Of a stretch of 64,000 bases of DNA, positions 27,699 to 34,947 are shown piece by piece (positions within the stretch are counted from its first letter, which is position 1; each line of letters begins with the position of its first letter). Both the position numbers and the translations under genes were made by a program. The notes beneath the pieces were generated by a model. It did no database searches, had not been told where the DNA came from, and saw nothing but the letters and a program-made list of their open reading frames with translations. The DNA comes from CAIYRG01 sp964446945 (lineage in GTDB: Bacteria > Pseudomonadota > Alphaproteobacteria > Micropepsales > Micropepsaceae): NCBI GenBank assembly GCA_964446945.1, contig CAYUQO010000010.1, forward strand, positions 110,723-174,722, written 5' to 3'.

Positions 27699-28442
27699 CT
27701 AGAGCATGGCCATGCCACCATTCACATGCAGGGTCGCGCCGGTGACATAACGCGCCTCCTCACTGGCGAGGTAAAGCACGGCCGCGGCGACGTCATTGGG
27801 CTCGCCAATGCGGCCCATTGGCACCCGCGGCAGAATCTGCGCTTTTTGTTCCGGCGTCAGCACATCGGTCATGGAAGTGGCGATGAAACCTGGCGCAACG
27901 CAATTGACGGTGATGTTGCGCGCCGCGACTTCCGCCGCGAGCGCCTTGGTCATGCCGAGAAGACCGGCCTTGGCTGCCGCGTAATTCGCCTGACCCGGAT
28001 TTCCGGTACTGCCCACAACGGACGTCACGGTGATGATTCGGCCCCAGCGCCGCCGCACCATCTGACGCAAAACCGCGCGGCACAGCTTGAATGGGGCCGT
28101 CAGATTGACCGCGACGACCTGTTCCCAGTCTTCATCCTTCATGCGCATGAACAGGTTGTCGCGCGTGATGCCGGCATTGTTGACGAGGATGTCGATCGGC
28201 GCGCCGGAAGCGGCTTCCGCTTTGGCAATCAGTCCGTCGGCTTCGGCCGGTATCGCGAGATTGGAGGGAACCGGGAATGCACGGCCGTCACCGAGTTCCG
28301 CCGCCAGTTTTTCCAATTGCTCCGTACGCGTTCCGGACAGGACGGCGCGCGCCCCCTGGCCGTGCAAAGCCCTGGCGATGGCTGCTCCGATTCCGCCCGA
28401 AGCGCCAGTCACAAGCGCGGTTTTTCCCGACAGGTCGAACAT
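27699..28442 (-). CDS. fabG: 3-oxoacyl-ACP reductase
   Basis: This 247-residue short-chain dehydrogenase reduces 3-oxoacyl-ACP with NADPH. The cofactor motif TGASGGIG, NNAGITRDNL, the catalytic Ser in TVTSVVGSTG, and YAAAK (Tyr-Lys) are all present. The C-terminal YVTGATLHVNGGM is typical of FabG. Family D palindromes lie just upstream (28448-28614), between it and fabD. Confidence 0.96.
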   Translation of the reverse strand: MFDLSGKTALVTGASGGIGAAIARALHGQGARAVLSGTRTEQLEKLAAELGDGRAFPVPSNLAIPAEADGLIAKAEAASGAPIDILVNNAGITRDNLFMRMKDEDWEQVVAVNLTAPFKLCRAVLRQMVRRRWGRIITVTSVVGSTGNPGQANYAAAKAGLLGMTKALAAEVAARNITVNCVAPGFIATSMTDVLTPEQKAQILPRVPMGRIGEPNDVAAAVLYLASEEARYVTGATLHVNGGMAML

Positions 28443-28447
28443 GGGGT

Positions 28448-28523
28448 CTGGTGTCCCGATTCTGAAATTCGCTCGGTCTCTATATCGGCATCCATGCGAA
28501 TTTCAGAATCGAAAGGACACCAG
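28448..28523. repeat. Palindromic element, family D (copy 2)
   Basis: The outer arms CTGGTGTCC and GGACACCAG and the inner arms GATTCTGAAATTCGC and GCGAATTTCAGAATC are perfectly complementary. They flank a spacer with CTATATCGG. The element lies six bases upstream of the fabG start, so in an fabD-fabG transcript it would form a long hairpin before fabG. Confidence 0.85.
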
Positions 28524-28536
28524 AAAATTATCGATG

Positions 28537-28614
28537 CTGCTGTCGTTTCGGTTTCGAAGTTCGCAAAGCGGGTTCTATATCGAAATCGTGCGAACTTCGA
28601 AACCACGACAGCAG
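28537..28614. repeat. Palindromic element, family D (copy 3)
   Basis: The outer arms CTGCTGTCGT / ACGACAGCAG and the inner arms GGTTTCGAAGTTCGC / GCGAACTTCGAAACC are complementary. The spacer contains CTATATCG, as in the neighbouring copy. Both arms differ in sequence from copy 2 yet keep pairing. It ends four bases before the fabD stop codon. Confidence 0.85.
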
Positions 28615-28618
28615 TCTC

Positions 28619-29557
28619 TCAGAGCGTCGCAGCAAAACTTTCGATGTCTTTTGGCGAATCGATGCTGACAGTCGCCAGTTCCGGATCGATTCGCCGGACC
28701 ATGCCGGTCAGGACTTTCCCGCCGCCCGCTTCCACCGTGGTCGCAACACCAAGCGCGCGGAATCCCGCTACGGTCTCACGCCAGCGCACGCGCGAAGTGA
28801 TTTGTTCCACCAGCAGGCGGCGGATGGTTTCCGGTTCCGACACTTCGGCGGCGGTGACATTGCTGACCACGGGCACGGCAGGCGGACGGATCAGGACCTG
28901 CTCAAGTGCATCCCGCATGGCGTCGCCGGCGGATTTGAGCAGTGGCGAATGATTGGGCGTGCTGACTGGGAGCGGAATGGCACGTTTCGCGCCCTTCGAC
29001 TTGGCAATTTCGGCAGCCCTGGCGAGCGCAGCAGTTTCACCGGAAATCACCACCTGCCCCGGTGCATTGTCATTGGCGACAACAATGACGCCGGCGCTGG
29101 AGGCCTCGTCCACGACTTTGGCGGCGTCGTCGATGGAAATGCCAAGCAAGGCCGTCATGCCTCCGCTGCCAACCGGAGCTGCCGCCTGCATGGCCTTCCC
29201 ACGAATCCGCACCAGCCGCGCTGTGTCCGGGAGCGTGAACGCGCCGGCGGCACACAGGGCGGAATATTCGCCGAGCGAGTGACCGGCAACGAGACGCGCA
29301 TGCCGGGCCAGATCGAGACCGGCCTCGCGCTGCAACACGCGAATGATGGCCATCGAATAAGCCATGATGGCGGGCTGGGTGTTCTCGGTCAGCTCCAGAT
29401 CCGAAGCTGGTCCTTCCCACATCAGCCGGGACAGACGTTGATCGAGCGCCTCGTCCACCTCTTCGAACACTTCACGAGCAGGCGCGAAAGCCTCGGCGAA
29501 AGCCTTGCCCATTCCGACCGACTGGCTTCCCTGGCCGGGAAAAATGAATGCTCGCAC
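28619..29557 (-). CDS. fabD: Malonyl-CoA:ACP transacylase
   Basis: This 312-residue enzyme loads malonate onto acyl carrier protein. The nucleophile motif GHSLGEYSAL, the oxyanion-region FPGQGSQSVGMG at the N-terminus, and the catalytic His in STPNHSPLL are present. It is the first gene of the minus-strand fab cluster fabD-fabG-acpP-fabF, with a family D palindrome 24 bp upstream and another directly downstream. Confidence 0.96.
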   Translation of the reverse strand: MRAFIFPGQGSQSVGMGKAFAEAFAPAREVFEEVDEALDQRLSRLMWEGPASDLELTENTQPAIMAYSMAIIRVLQREAGLDLARHARLVAGHSLGEYSALCAAGAFTLPDTARLVRIRGKAMQAAAPVGSGGMTALLGISIDDAAKVVDEASSAGVIVVANDNAPGQVVISGETAALARAAEIAKSKGAKRAIPLPVSTPNHSPLLKSAGDAMRDALEQVLIRPPAVPVVSNVTAAEVSEPETIRRLLVEQITSRVRWRETVAGFRALGVATTVEAGGGKVLTGMVRRIDPELATVSIDSPKDIESFAATL

Positions 29558-29580
29558 CGATTCCTCCGAGTCTCCCGATT

Positions 29581-29658
29581 CTGGTGCGATTTCGGTTTCG
29601 AAATTCGCAATGTTCGTTCGATATCGACATCACACGAACATCGAAACCACGACACCAG
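29581..29658. repeat. Palindromic element, family D (copy 4)
   Basis: The outer arms CTGGTG / CACCAG and the inner arms GGTTTCGAAATTCGC / CGAACATCGAAACC flank a spacer with CGATATCGAC. It is upstream of fabD. The rest of the 29558-29851 gap holds no gene that I can support. A weak hairpin at 29808-29830 lacks a T-tract. Confidence 0.8.
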
Positions 29659-29851
29659 TGCGAGCGATCCGCATAAAGTGGTGCCGACGCTGGCGCAAGC
29701 GGGGCATTCGTCCCAATTGCATCAATTGCCGAATGAACCCATATCGGGAGGCGGCCCGGCTGAATACCAGGCGCCCATCCGTCCAGAAATCTGTTCGAGG
29801 TGGGGCTGAGAGCGTCGGAAACGCGCTCTCTTGAGCCGGGCCTATCAAGCT

Positions 29852-30190
29852 TTACGCGGACCGCTTCTTTTTCCTGTTGGCCGATGGCTTTTTCGATTTG
29901 GCGAGTTGCTTTTTGCCCTTGAGCGACGGCTTTTTCGCCTTTGCGAGCTGGGTCTTCTGCTTCGTCATTCGGGCGCGAATGGCGTAAGCGCGGCGGAGTG
30001 CTTTGGCCTTGGCGGATTTCGGTTCGGCGGACTTGCCCTGCTTCGATTCCGCGGTAGCGGCAGATTTGTCGACTTGCGACGCCTGAATGCTTTGGTGGTC
30101 CAGATCCACCGCCGCGGCAGCATGAAGCCCGCGCACCGGTGAAACGGCGAGAATGATGGCGGCGGCCGCAGTCAGGATTGCGATCCTCAT
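29852..30190 (-). CDS. Exported lysine-rich low-complexity protein
   Basis: This 112-residue protein has a signal peptide (residues 1-25, LTAAAAIILAVSPVRGLHAAA). The mature part is extremely basic, with imperfect repeats built on KSAKAKAL, LAKAKKPSLKGKK and LAKSKKPSANRKK. No domain is recognisable. Such tails could bind nucleic acid, anionic polymers or the envelope, but this is speculation. It is divergent from the rpsF operon. Confidence 0.6.
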   Translation of the reverse strand: MRIAILTAAAAIILAVSPVRGLHAAAAVDLDHQSIQASQVDKSAATAESKQGKSAEPKSAKAKALRRAYAIRARMTKQKTQLAKAKKPSLKGKKQLAKSKKPSANRKKKRSA

Positions 30191-30269
30191 ATTTCATGTC
30201 CCCTTGAGATGACTGAGCATAGCCAAAGTCGCCGATAAGAACAATACGTGAACGCAAGCTCCCGTGGGT

Positions 30270-30298
30270 TGCGAGTCCGGCGGCTTTTCCGCTATAGG
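30270..30298 (+). promoter_or_regulatory. Promoter of the rpsF-rpsR-rplI operon
   Basis: TTGCGA, a 17-bp spacer and CTATAG match an alphaproteobacterial housekeeping promoter. The start would be near 30305, giving a leader of about 135 nt before rpsF. Confidence 0.55.
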
Positions 30299-30304
30299 CC
30301 AGCG

Positions 30305-30441
30305 CCTCAACGGGTGCGGTCGCAAGATCCGCGGGAGCTTTCCCGCGGGCGTGCCGGATGGTCCGGTCTCTTTGCGATCCGACGCGCAGCGGCAGACCCA
30401 CTGCCCATGCGTGCCGCACCTCAACAAGGGAACGCCTGAAC
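30305..30441 (+). promoter_or_regulatory. Possible structured leader of rpsF
   Basis: The predicted leader contains CCGCGGGA-GCT-TTCCCGCGG as a strong hairpin, enclosed by ATCC/GGAT, followed by a GC-rich segment. Feedback control of rpsF by the S6-S18 complex through a leader is known in several bacteria. I cannot confirm that motif here by eye. Confidence 0.3.
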
Positions 30442-30831
30442 ATGGCTCTTTATGAGCATATGCTGATTGCGCGTCAGGATATCAGCGCGCAAGCGGTGGA
30501 TGCGCTCGCCACGCATCTCAAAACGATCATCGAGAATGAAGGCGGCAAGCTCGAGAAACAGGAATACTGGGGTCTCCGCACTCTGGCCTATCGCATCAAG
30601 AAAAACCGCAAGGGCCATTACGTCCTGCTGAATCTGAATGCGCCGGCCAACGCGATTGCCGAACTGGAACGGCAATTGAAGATCAATGAAGACGTGCTGC
30701 GCTTCATCACCACGCGCGTCGAAGCATTCGAGCAGTCGAATTCCAGCCGCAAGCGCGAAGGGGAAGCCCGCGACCGCAAGCGTGAAGATGGCGCTGGCGA
30801 AACCGAAGCCGCCGCAGGAGCCGCAGCATGA
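30442..30831 (+). CDS. rpsF: 30S ribosomal protein S6
   Basis: This 129-residue protein of the 30S platform binds S18. The N-terminal MALYEHMLIARQDIS and the core GLRTLAYRIKKNRKGHYVLLN are diagnostic. A charged, Glu/Lys-rich tail of about 30 residues ends in poly-Ala, as is common in alphaproteobacteria. An earlier in-frame start would run into the leader and is rejected. The stop overlaps rpsR by ATGA. Confidence 0.97.
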   Translation: MALYEHMLIARQDISAQAVDALATHLKTIIENEGGKLEKQEYWGLRTLAYRIKKNRKGHYVLLNLNAPANAIAELERQLKINEDVLRFITTRVEAFEQSNSSRKREGEARDRKREDGAGETEAAAGAAA

Positions 30832-31073
30832 GCACCCAACCCGCACTGACCCGCCGTCCGTTCTTCCGCCGCCGCAAGACCTGCCCCTTCTCAGGCGAGA
30901 ATGCGCCGAAGATCGACTACAAGGACGTCAAACTGCTGCAGCGCTATATTTCCGAGCGCGGCAAAATCGTCCCGTCGCGCATCACCGCGGTCTGCGCCAA
31001 GAAACAGCGTGAACTGGCCAAAGCGATCAAGCGCGCCCGTTTCATGGCGCTGCTGCCTTACGTCATCCGATAG
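30828..31073 (+). CDS. rpsR: 30S ribosomal protein S18
   Basis: This 81-residue protein contains the S18 signature IDYKDVKLLQRYISERGKI and the basic RRRKTCPFSGEN start. It dimerises with S6 on 16S rRNA. Its start overlaps the rpsF stop by four bases and rplI follows after seven bases, so the operon is tightly coupled. Confidence 0.98.
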   Translation: MSTQPALTRRPFFRRRKTCPFSGENAPKIDYKDVKLLQRYISERGKIVPSRITAVCAKKQRELAKAIKRARFMALLPYVIR

Positions 31074-31080
31074 GTGCAAC

Positions 31081-31662
31081 ATGCAAGTGGTTCTGATGGA
31101 GCGGGTTGAGAAACTCGGACAAATCGGCGACGTGGTGAAGGTGAAGGACGGCTTCGCCCGCAATTATCTGCTGCCGAAAAAGAAGGCGCTGCGGGCGACC
31201 AAGGCCAATCTCGCCTATTTCGAAACGCAGCGCGCGCAGCTCGAAGCGCGCAATCTGGAGCAGCGCAAGGAAGCCGAAAAGGTCGGTGGTAAGCTCAAGG
31301 GCAAGACATTTGTCCTGCTGCGCCAGGCGGGTGATCGCGGCCAGTTATACGGTTCGGTGTCGCCGCGCGACATCGCCGATGCGATCACCGCAGGCGGGTT
31401 CAGCATCGCACGCACCCAGGTGCCGATCGACAAGGCGATCAAGACGATCGGGATGCATGAGGTTTCCGTCGTGCTGCATCCGGAGGTTCGGGTCCATGTG
31501 ACGATGAACGTGGCGCGCACCGAAGATGAGGCCGAGCGTCAGGCGCGCGGCGAAGATGTGCTGGCCGAACAGGTTGAAGCCGAGGAAGTCACCACCAACG
31601 CCGAAGCCGTGTTCGAGGAAGGCGCCGGACCCGCAATGGAGGCGGAGGGGGAACAGGAATAA
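31081..31662 (+). CDS. rplI: 50S ribosomal protein L9
   Basis: This 193-residue protein starts at ATG 31081. The N-terminal domain MQVVLMERVEKLGQIGDVV with GFARNYLLPKKKA is the L9 signature, followed by the long central helix and a C-terminal domain (GSVSPRDIADAI). An acidic tail of about 40 residues is added. It is the last gene of the operon. A GC-rich repeat and a terminator follow. dnaB, often next in alphaproteobacteria, is not here. Confidence 0.97.
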   Translation: MQVVLMERVEKLGQIGDVVKVKDGFARNYLLPKKKALRATKANLAYFETQRAQLEARNLEQRKEAEKVGGKLKGKTFVLLRQAGDRGQLYGSVSPRDIADAITAGGFSIARTQVPIDKAIKTIGMHEVSVVLHPEVRVHVTMNVARTEDEAERQARGEDVLAEQVEAEEVTTNAEAVFEEGAGPAMEAEGEQE

Positions 31663-31669
31663 CATTTAT

Positions 31670-31792
31670 TGCCGCGCAGACGCGCGGCTGATGCCCACGC
31701 GCGGCGCACGCGCCGCGGCGACTTCAATAGTCAGGCGCGCGAAGCGCGCCGGGCCTTCCCTCGCACTGCTGCGCAGTGCTCGCCGGGGATGA
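31670..31792. repeat. GC-rich multi-hairpin repeat, family C (copy 1)
   Basis: A string of four hairpins (GCCGCGC/GCGCGGC, GCGCGGCG/CGCCGCG, GGCGCGCGAAGCGCGCC, GCACTGCTGCGCAGTGC) ends in CCGGGGATGACA. It starts seven bases after the rplI stop. The GGCGCGC-loop-GCGCGCC hairpin recurs near 61156 and 63445. Confidence 0.6.
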
Positions 31793-31803
31793 CAATATGT
31801 GCG

Positions 31804-31837
31804 AAAGGCCCTGCGGGAGCAATTCCGCAGGGCCTTT
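31804..31837. terminator. Rho-independent terminator after rplI
   Basis: AAAGGCCCTGCGG pairs perfectly with CCGCAGGGCCTTT across an 8-base loop and is followed by GTTTTTG. It terminates the rpsF operon. With the A-tract on its other side it may also serve the convergent gene ending at 31851. Confidence 0.9.
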
Positions 31838-31850
31838 GTTTTTGCGGCAA

Positions 31851-32258
31851 CTACTGAATGACGTTGTTGTTCGCGCGGTTGTCCTGATTGTTCTTGAACG
31901 CATGGCCGTTGGGCAGAGACGCAGAAACATATTGGCCGCCATGCGAACCGTCTTTAAGCGGATGCATCACGACAGTGATCTTGTCGCCCGGCTTGACGGA
32001 ATCGGGCTTCCAGCCCTGCTGTGCAATCTGACCGACACCGCCCATCTCGAATGACCATTCGACCGCTTTGCCGGACTTTTCATCCAGCGCCATGACGTGC
32101 AGCCAAGCATGCGGGTTGGTCCATTCCAACTCTTTCACTTCTCCGGTCATGGTAATGTTCTTGTCGTGATCGAACATCGAGAACGAATGATGCGCCAAAG
32201 CCGGCATCGCCAGGCACACGGAGGCGACGGCTGCAGTCGCGATGACCCTGAAATTCAT
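31851..32258 (-). CDS. DUF6152-type exported protein
   Basis: This 135-residue protein has a signal peptide ending in PALA. The mature N-terminus HHSFSMFD is followed by MTGEVKELEWTNPHAWLHV and VVMHPLKDGSHGGQYV. The pattern HHSF...TG.V.E..WTNPH is the hallmark of the DUF6152 family. The several histidines suggest metal binding, but the role is unknown. The ATG at 32258 gives a complete signal peptide; upstream in-frame sequence adds only charged residues. It is convergent with rplI. Confidence 0.8.
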   Translation of the reverse strand: MNFRVIATAAVASVCLAMPALAHHSFSMFDHDKNITMTGEVKELEWTNPHAWLHVMALDEKSGKAVEWSFEMGGVGQIAQQGWKPDSVKPGDKITVVMHPLKDGSHGGQYVSASLPNGHAFKNNQDNRANNNVIQ

Positions 32259-32403
32259 ATCTGCGGTTCCCCTGATGGCGCTTCCTGGATAGTAAGCGCA
32301 GTCTATAGCACGGCGGCACGGACGATGCATGTGTTTCAATTGGGCAAGACAAGCATGGCCATTTATGGCAACTTTGGTTGAATTCAGAATTGGGAGGCGG
32401 CAC

Positions 32404-33054
32404 TTGCGTTTGACTGGAGTTTTGCTCGCTGCGGCGAGTCTTGTCCTGGTCTCAGGGACGGCATTTTCGGCGTGGAAAGAGCATCCCTACAACGACCTCG
32501 GTTTTGCCGTCGAGTTTCCCAATGAACCGACCACGGCGATGGGCACCTATCACACTGTGCTCATCGGTTCGGCGCCGGTTCACATCTACAGCCGCAAGGA
32601 AGCGGACGCGGATTATGTTGCCAGCGTGGTGGATCTGCAGGATCGCGCCGCGGATGGCGCCAGCCTGTTGATCGAGGCGGAATTTGAACTGTCGCTGCTG
32701 GGCGATGTGAGCGCGAATGAGGTCTCTCGCGTCGAGCCGGGAAAGGACGCGATATTCGGCCACTTCATCACCATCGATTGCCGCAGCGACAAGGCCCCCG
32801 ATCAGCCTGGCCAGACCGAGGCAGCGCGCAAGTGGTACAAGGAGGTGAGCGGTCTCGACTGCCCGGACAAGGCGCGGCTGACAGTCAATCTTCTGTTCAC
32901 TCGCGGGCGGCTCTACATCATCCAGGGATTGAATGATCCGAATGCGGACGGCACGACGGCGCTCAGTCCGGCGGCATTGCGCTTCGCCAATTCGGTCAGC
33001 CTGTTTCCGCCGAATGGAAAACGGAATCGGGCCGACGGCGCCGGCGGCGGCTAG
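32404..33054 (+). CDS. Exported protein of unknown function
   Basis: This 216-residue protein starts at TTG 32404, six bases after a strong GGGAGG site. The start gives a clean signal peptide (LTGVLLAAASLVLVSGTAFSAW). An ATG at 32365 would place charged residues before it. The mature part (YNDLGFAVEFPNEPTT, ARLTVNLLFTRGRLYIIQG) resembles a single beta-rich domain like those that monitor or bind envelope components, but no family is recognised. A strong terminator follows 25 bp downstream, so it is monocistronic. Confidence 0.7.
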   Translation: MRLTGVLLAAASLVLVSGTAFSAWKEHPYNDLGFAVEFPNEPTTAMGTYHTVLIGSAPVHIYSRKEADADYVASVVDLQDRAADGASLLIEAEFELSLLGDVSANEVSRVEPGKDAIFGHFITIDCRSDKAPDQPGQTEAARKWYKEVSGLDCPDKARLTVNLLFTRGRLYIIQGLNDPNADGTTALSPAALRFANSVSLFPPNGKRNRADGAGGG

Positions 33055-33079
33055 AGCGGTCCTCCCGTTCCAATTCGCG

Positions 33080-33106
33080 AAAAGGGGCACAAAAGTGCCC
33101 CTTTTT
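33080..33106 (+). terminator. Rho-independent terminator
   Basis: AAAAGGGGCAC pairs with GTGCCCCTTTT across AAAA and continues into TTTTTG. It terminates the gene ending at 33054. Confidence 0.9.
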
Positions 33107-33253
33107 GCTTGTCCGGCACAGGGCGGCGCGCTTCCCGCAAACGTGATATAGAGTGATCTAAATTTTTGTAATTGGCGCATTTTCCCCCGGACCAGCAACC
33201 ATCTCCGCCCGAACCGGAGACCCGCTCGGCGGAAAGTGCAGTAGGGGTAACCC

Positions 33254-34081
33254 ATGTCGGTACATGATCAGACGGCCCGGATTACGGTCCCGCAAATTCG
33301 CGCCCGCAAAGGCGGGACGCCCGTCGTCTGCCTCACCTGCTACCACGCCCACACCGCCCGGCTGCTCGACAATCATGTCGATGTGATGCTGGTCGGCGAC
33401 TCGCTCGGCATGGTGATGCATGGAATGGAGACGACACTTGGGGTGTCGCTCGAGCTGATGATTCTGCATTGCCAGGCGGTAATGCGCGGCAGCCGGCGGG
33501 CGCTTGTGGTGCTCGACATGCCGTTTGGATCTTATGAGGAAAGCCCGGAAATCGCGTTCCGCAACGGCGCGCGCGCGATGAAGGAAACCGGCTGCACTGC
33601 GTTGAAGATTGAAGGTGGCGCTCGGATGGCGGGGACCATCCGTTATCTGACGGAACGGGGAATTCCGGTGATGGCGCATATCGGTCTAATGCCGCAAATG
33701 GTTCAGGTGATGGGCGGCTTCCGCACCACCGGCCGCGATGAGTCGGAATGGCCGGCGCTGGAAGCCGATGCTGCAGCCGTTGCGGAAGCCGGCGCATTTG
33801 CGGTGGTGCTCGAAGGCATGGCCGAACCGCTGGCGGCGAAAATCACCGCCGACATTGCAATTCCCACCATCGGGATCGGGGCTTCGCCGCAATGCGACGG
33901 TCAAATCCTGGTGATGGAAGACATGCTGGGTCTCAATCCGCGTCCGCCGCGTTTCGTGCGCGAATATGCCCAGCTTGGCCCTGCCATCGAAGCGGCGGTG
34001 GCCAAATATGCCGATGACGTCAGGAATCGGCGTTTTCCCGGTCAGGAAAACGTCTATGCCATGCGCAAGCAGTCGAAGTGA
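33254..34081 (+). CDS. panB: 3-methyl-2-oxobutanoate hydroxymethyltransferase
   Basis: This 275-residue enzyme carries out the first committed step of pantothenate synthesis, adding a hydroxymethyl group from methylene-tetrahydrofolate to alpha-ketoisovalerate. The magnesium-binding VGDSLGMVMHGMETTLGV, the substrate segments DMPFGSYEESPE and KIEGGARMAGTI, and HIGLMPQMVQVMGGF are all present. The start at ATG 33254 follows AGGGG. A TPR gene and bamB follow downstream. Confidence 0.97.
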   Translation: MSVHDQTARITVPQIRARKGGTPVVCLTCYHAHTARLLDNHVDVMLVGDSLGMVMHGMETTLGVSLELMILHCQAVMRGSRRALVVLDMPFGSYEESPEIAFRNGARAMKETGCTALKIEGGARMAGTIRYLTERGIPVMAHIGLMPQMVQVMGGFRTTGRDESEWPALEADAAAVAEAGAFAVVLEGMAEPLAAKITADIAIPTIGIGASPQCDGQILVMEDMLGLNPRPPRFVREYAQLGPAIEAAVAKYADDVRNRRFPGQENVYAMRKQSK

Positions 34082-34194
34082 ATTCGGCCAGTCGGCTCGT
34101 GCTGTTTTCTGCCGCTTTTCTGCTGTACCAAGACCGGGCGCGGGCGGCTGGATCGTGCCCCGCAGGCTGAAATCTGAGAAGCAAGGAATCCGCA

Positions 34195-34947
34195 GTGAGC
34201 GACATCTTCCAGGAAGTTGAAGAAGACGTACGCCGCGAAAGGTACGAAAAACTCTGGAAAGAGTACGGCAACTATATCATCGCGCTGGCGATCCTGATCG
34301 TTGCCGCGGTTGCCGCCTGGCAGGTCTGGCAGCGCTACGATCTCAGTCAGCGCCAGAAGGTCTCCGACGAGTTGCAGAAGGCCGATCAGGTCGCAAGTTC
34401 GGGCAATTACGTGTCGGCGGAGACCCAGCTTGCACCGATCGCAAAAAGCGCGCCCGGCGGATATGCGGATCTCGCCAAATTCCGGCTCGCCGGTGTTTAT
34501 CTTGCAGAAGGTAAGCGCGACCAGTCTGTCGATCTGCTGCGCCAGCTCACCTCCGCGTTCGATCCCATTCTTGCGAGCGCCGCGCGCGTGCGGCTGGCCT
34601 GGACGCTCGCCGATGCATCGCCGAAAGCGGATATCGTCACGCTGCTGCAGCCGCTGATGGCCAAGGACAATCCGTGGCGCTTTGCTGCCTCGGAAGTGAT
34701 CGCCTATGTCGATCTGAAGGACGGTAACCGGACTCAGGCGATCAACGAATATCAGCAGCTCGCGCAGGATACGGCGGCGCCGCAAACTCTGCGCCAACGC
34801 GCCGGCGGCATTTCCGAATTTCTCAAAGCCAATCCGCAGGGCACCGTGGCCGCACCTCAGACAGGTGGCAACGCCGCAGAGGCGCCTGCCAAATCTGCGG
34901 CGCCGACAGCCGCACCACCACCAGCAGTCCAGGGAAAGAAGCCGTGA
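34195..34947 (+). CDS. YfgM-like membrane-anchored TPR protein
   Basis: This 250-residue protein has a cytoplasmic N-terminus (SDIFQEVEEDVRRERYEKLW), one membrane helix (YIIALAILIVAAVAAWQVW), and a periplasmic TPR-like domain (about residues 60-220) with an Ala/Pro-rich tail. It belongs to the PF09976-type family that includes E. coli YfgM, which associates with the Sec translocon and periplasmic chaperones. The GTG at 34195 follows AAGGA. It overlaps the bamB start by four bases, supporting a link to outer-membrane protein assembly. Confidence 0.88.
   Translation: MSDIFQEVEEDVRRERYEKLWKEYGNYIIALAILIVAAVAAWQVWQRYDLSQRQKVSDELQKADQVASSGNYVSAETQLAPIAKSAPGGYADLAKFRLAGVYLAEGKRDQSVDLLRQLTSAFDPILASAARVRLAWTLADASPKADIVTLLQPLMAKDNPWRFAASEVIAYVDLKDGNRTQAINEYQQLAQDTAAPQTLRQRAGGISEFLKANPQGTVAAPQTGGNAAEAPAKSAAPTAAPPPAVQGKKP

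Noticed and set aside
28448..29658. Family D palindromes as FabR/FadR-like fatty-acid operators
   Set aside because: Arm sequences change between copies while pairing is kept, and one copy lies at a non-fab location. A protein operator would conserve sequence rather than pairing.
29808..29830. GAGAGCG/CGCTCTC hairpin as a terminator
   Set aside because: The stem is only seven pairs with no T-tract on either strand, so termination is not supported.
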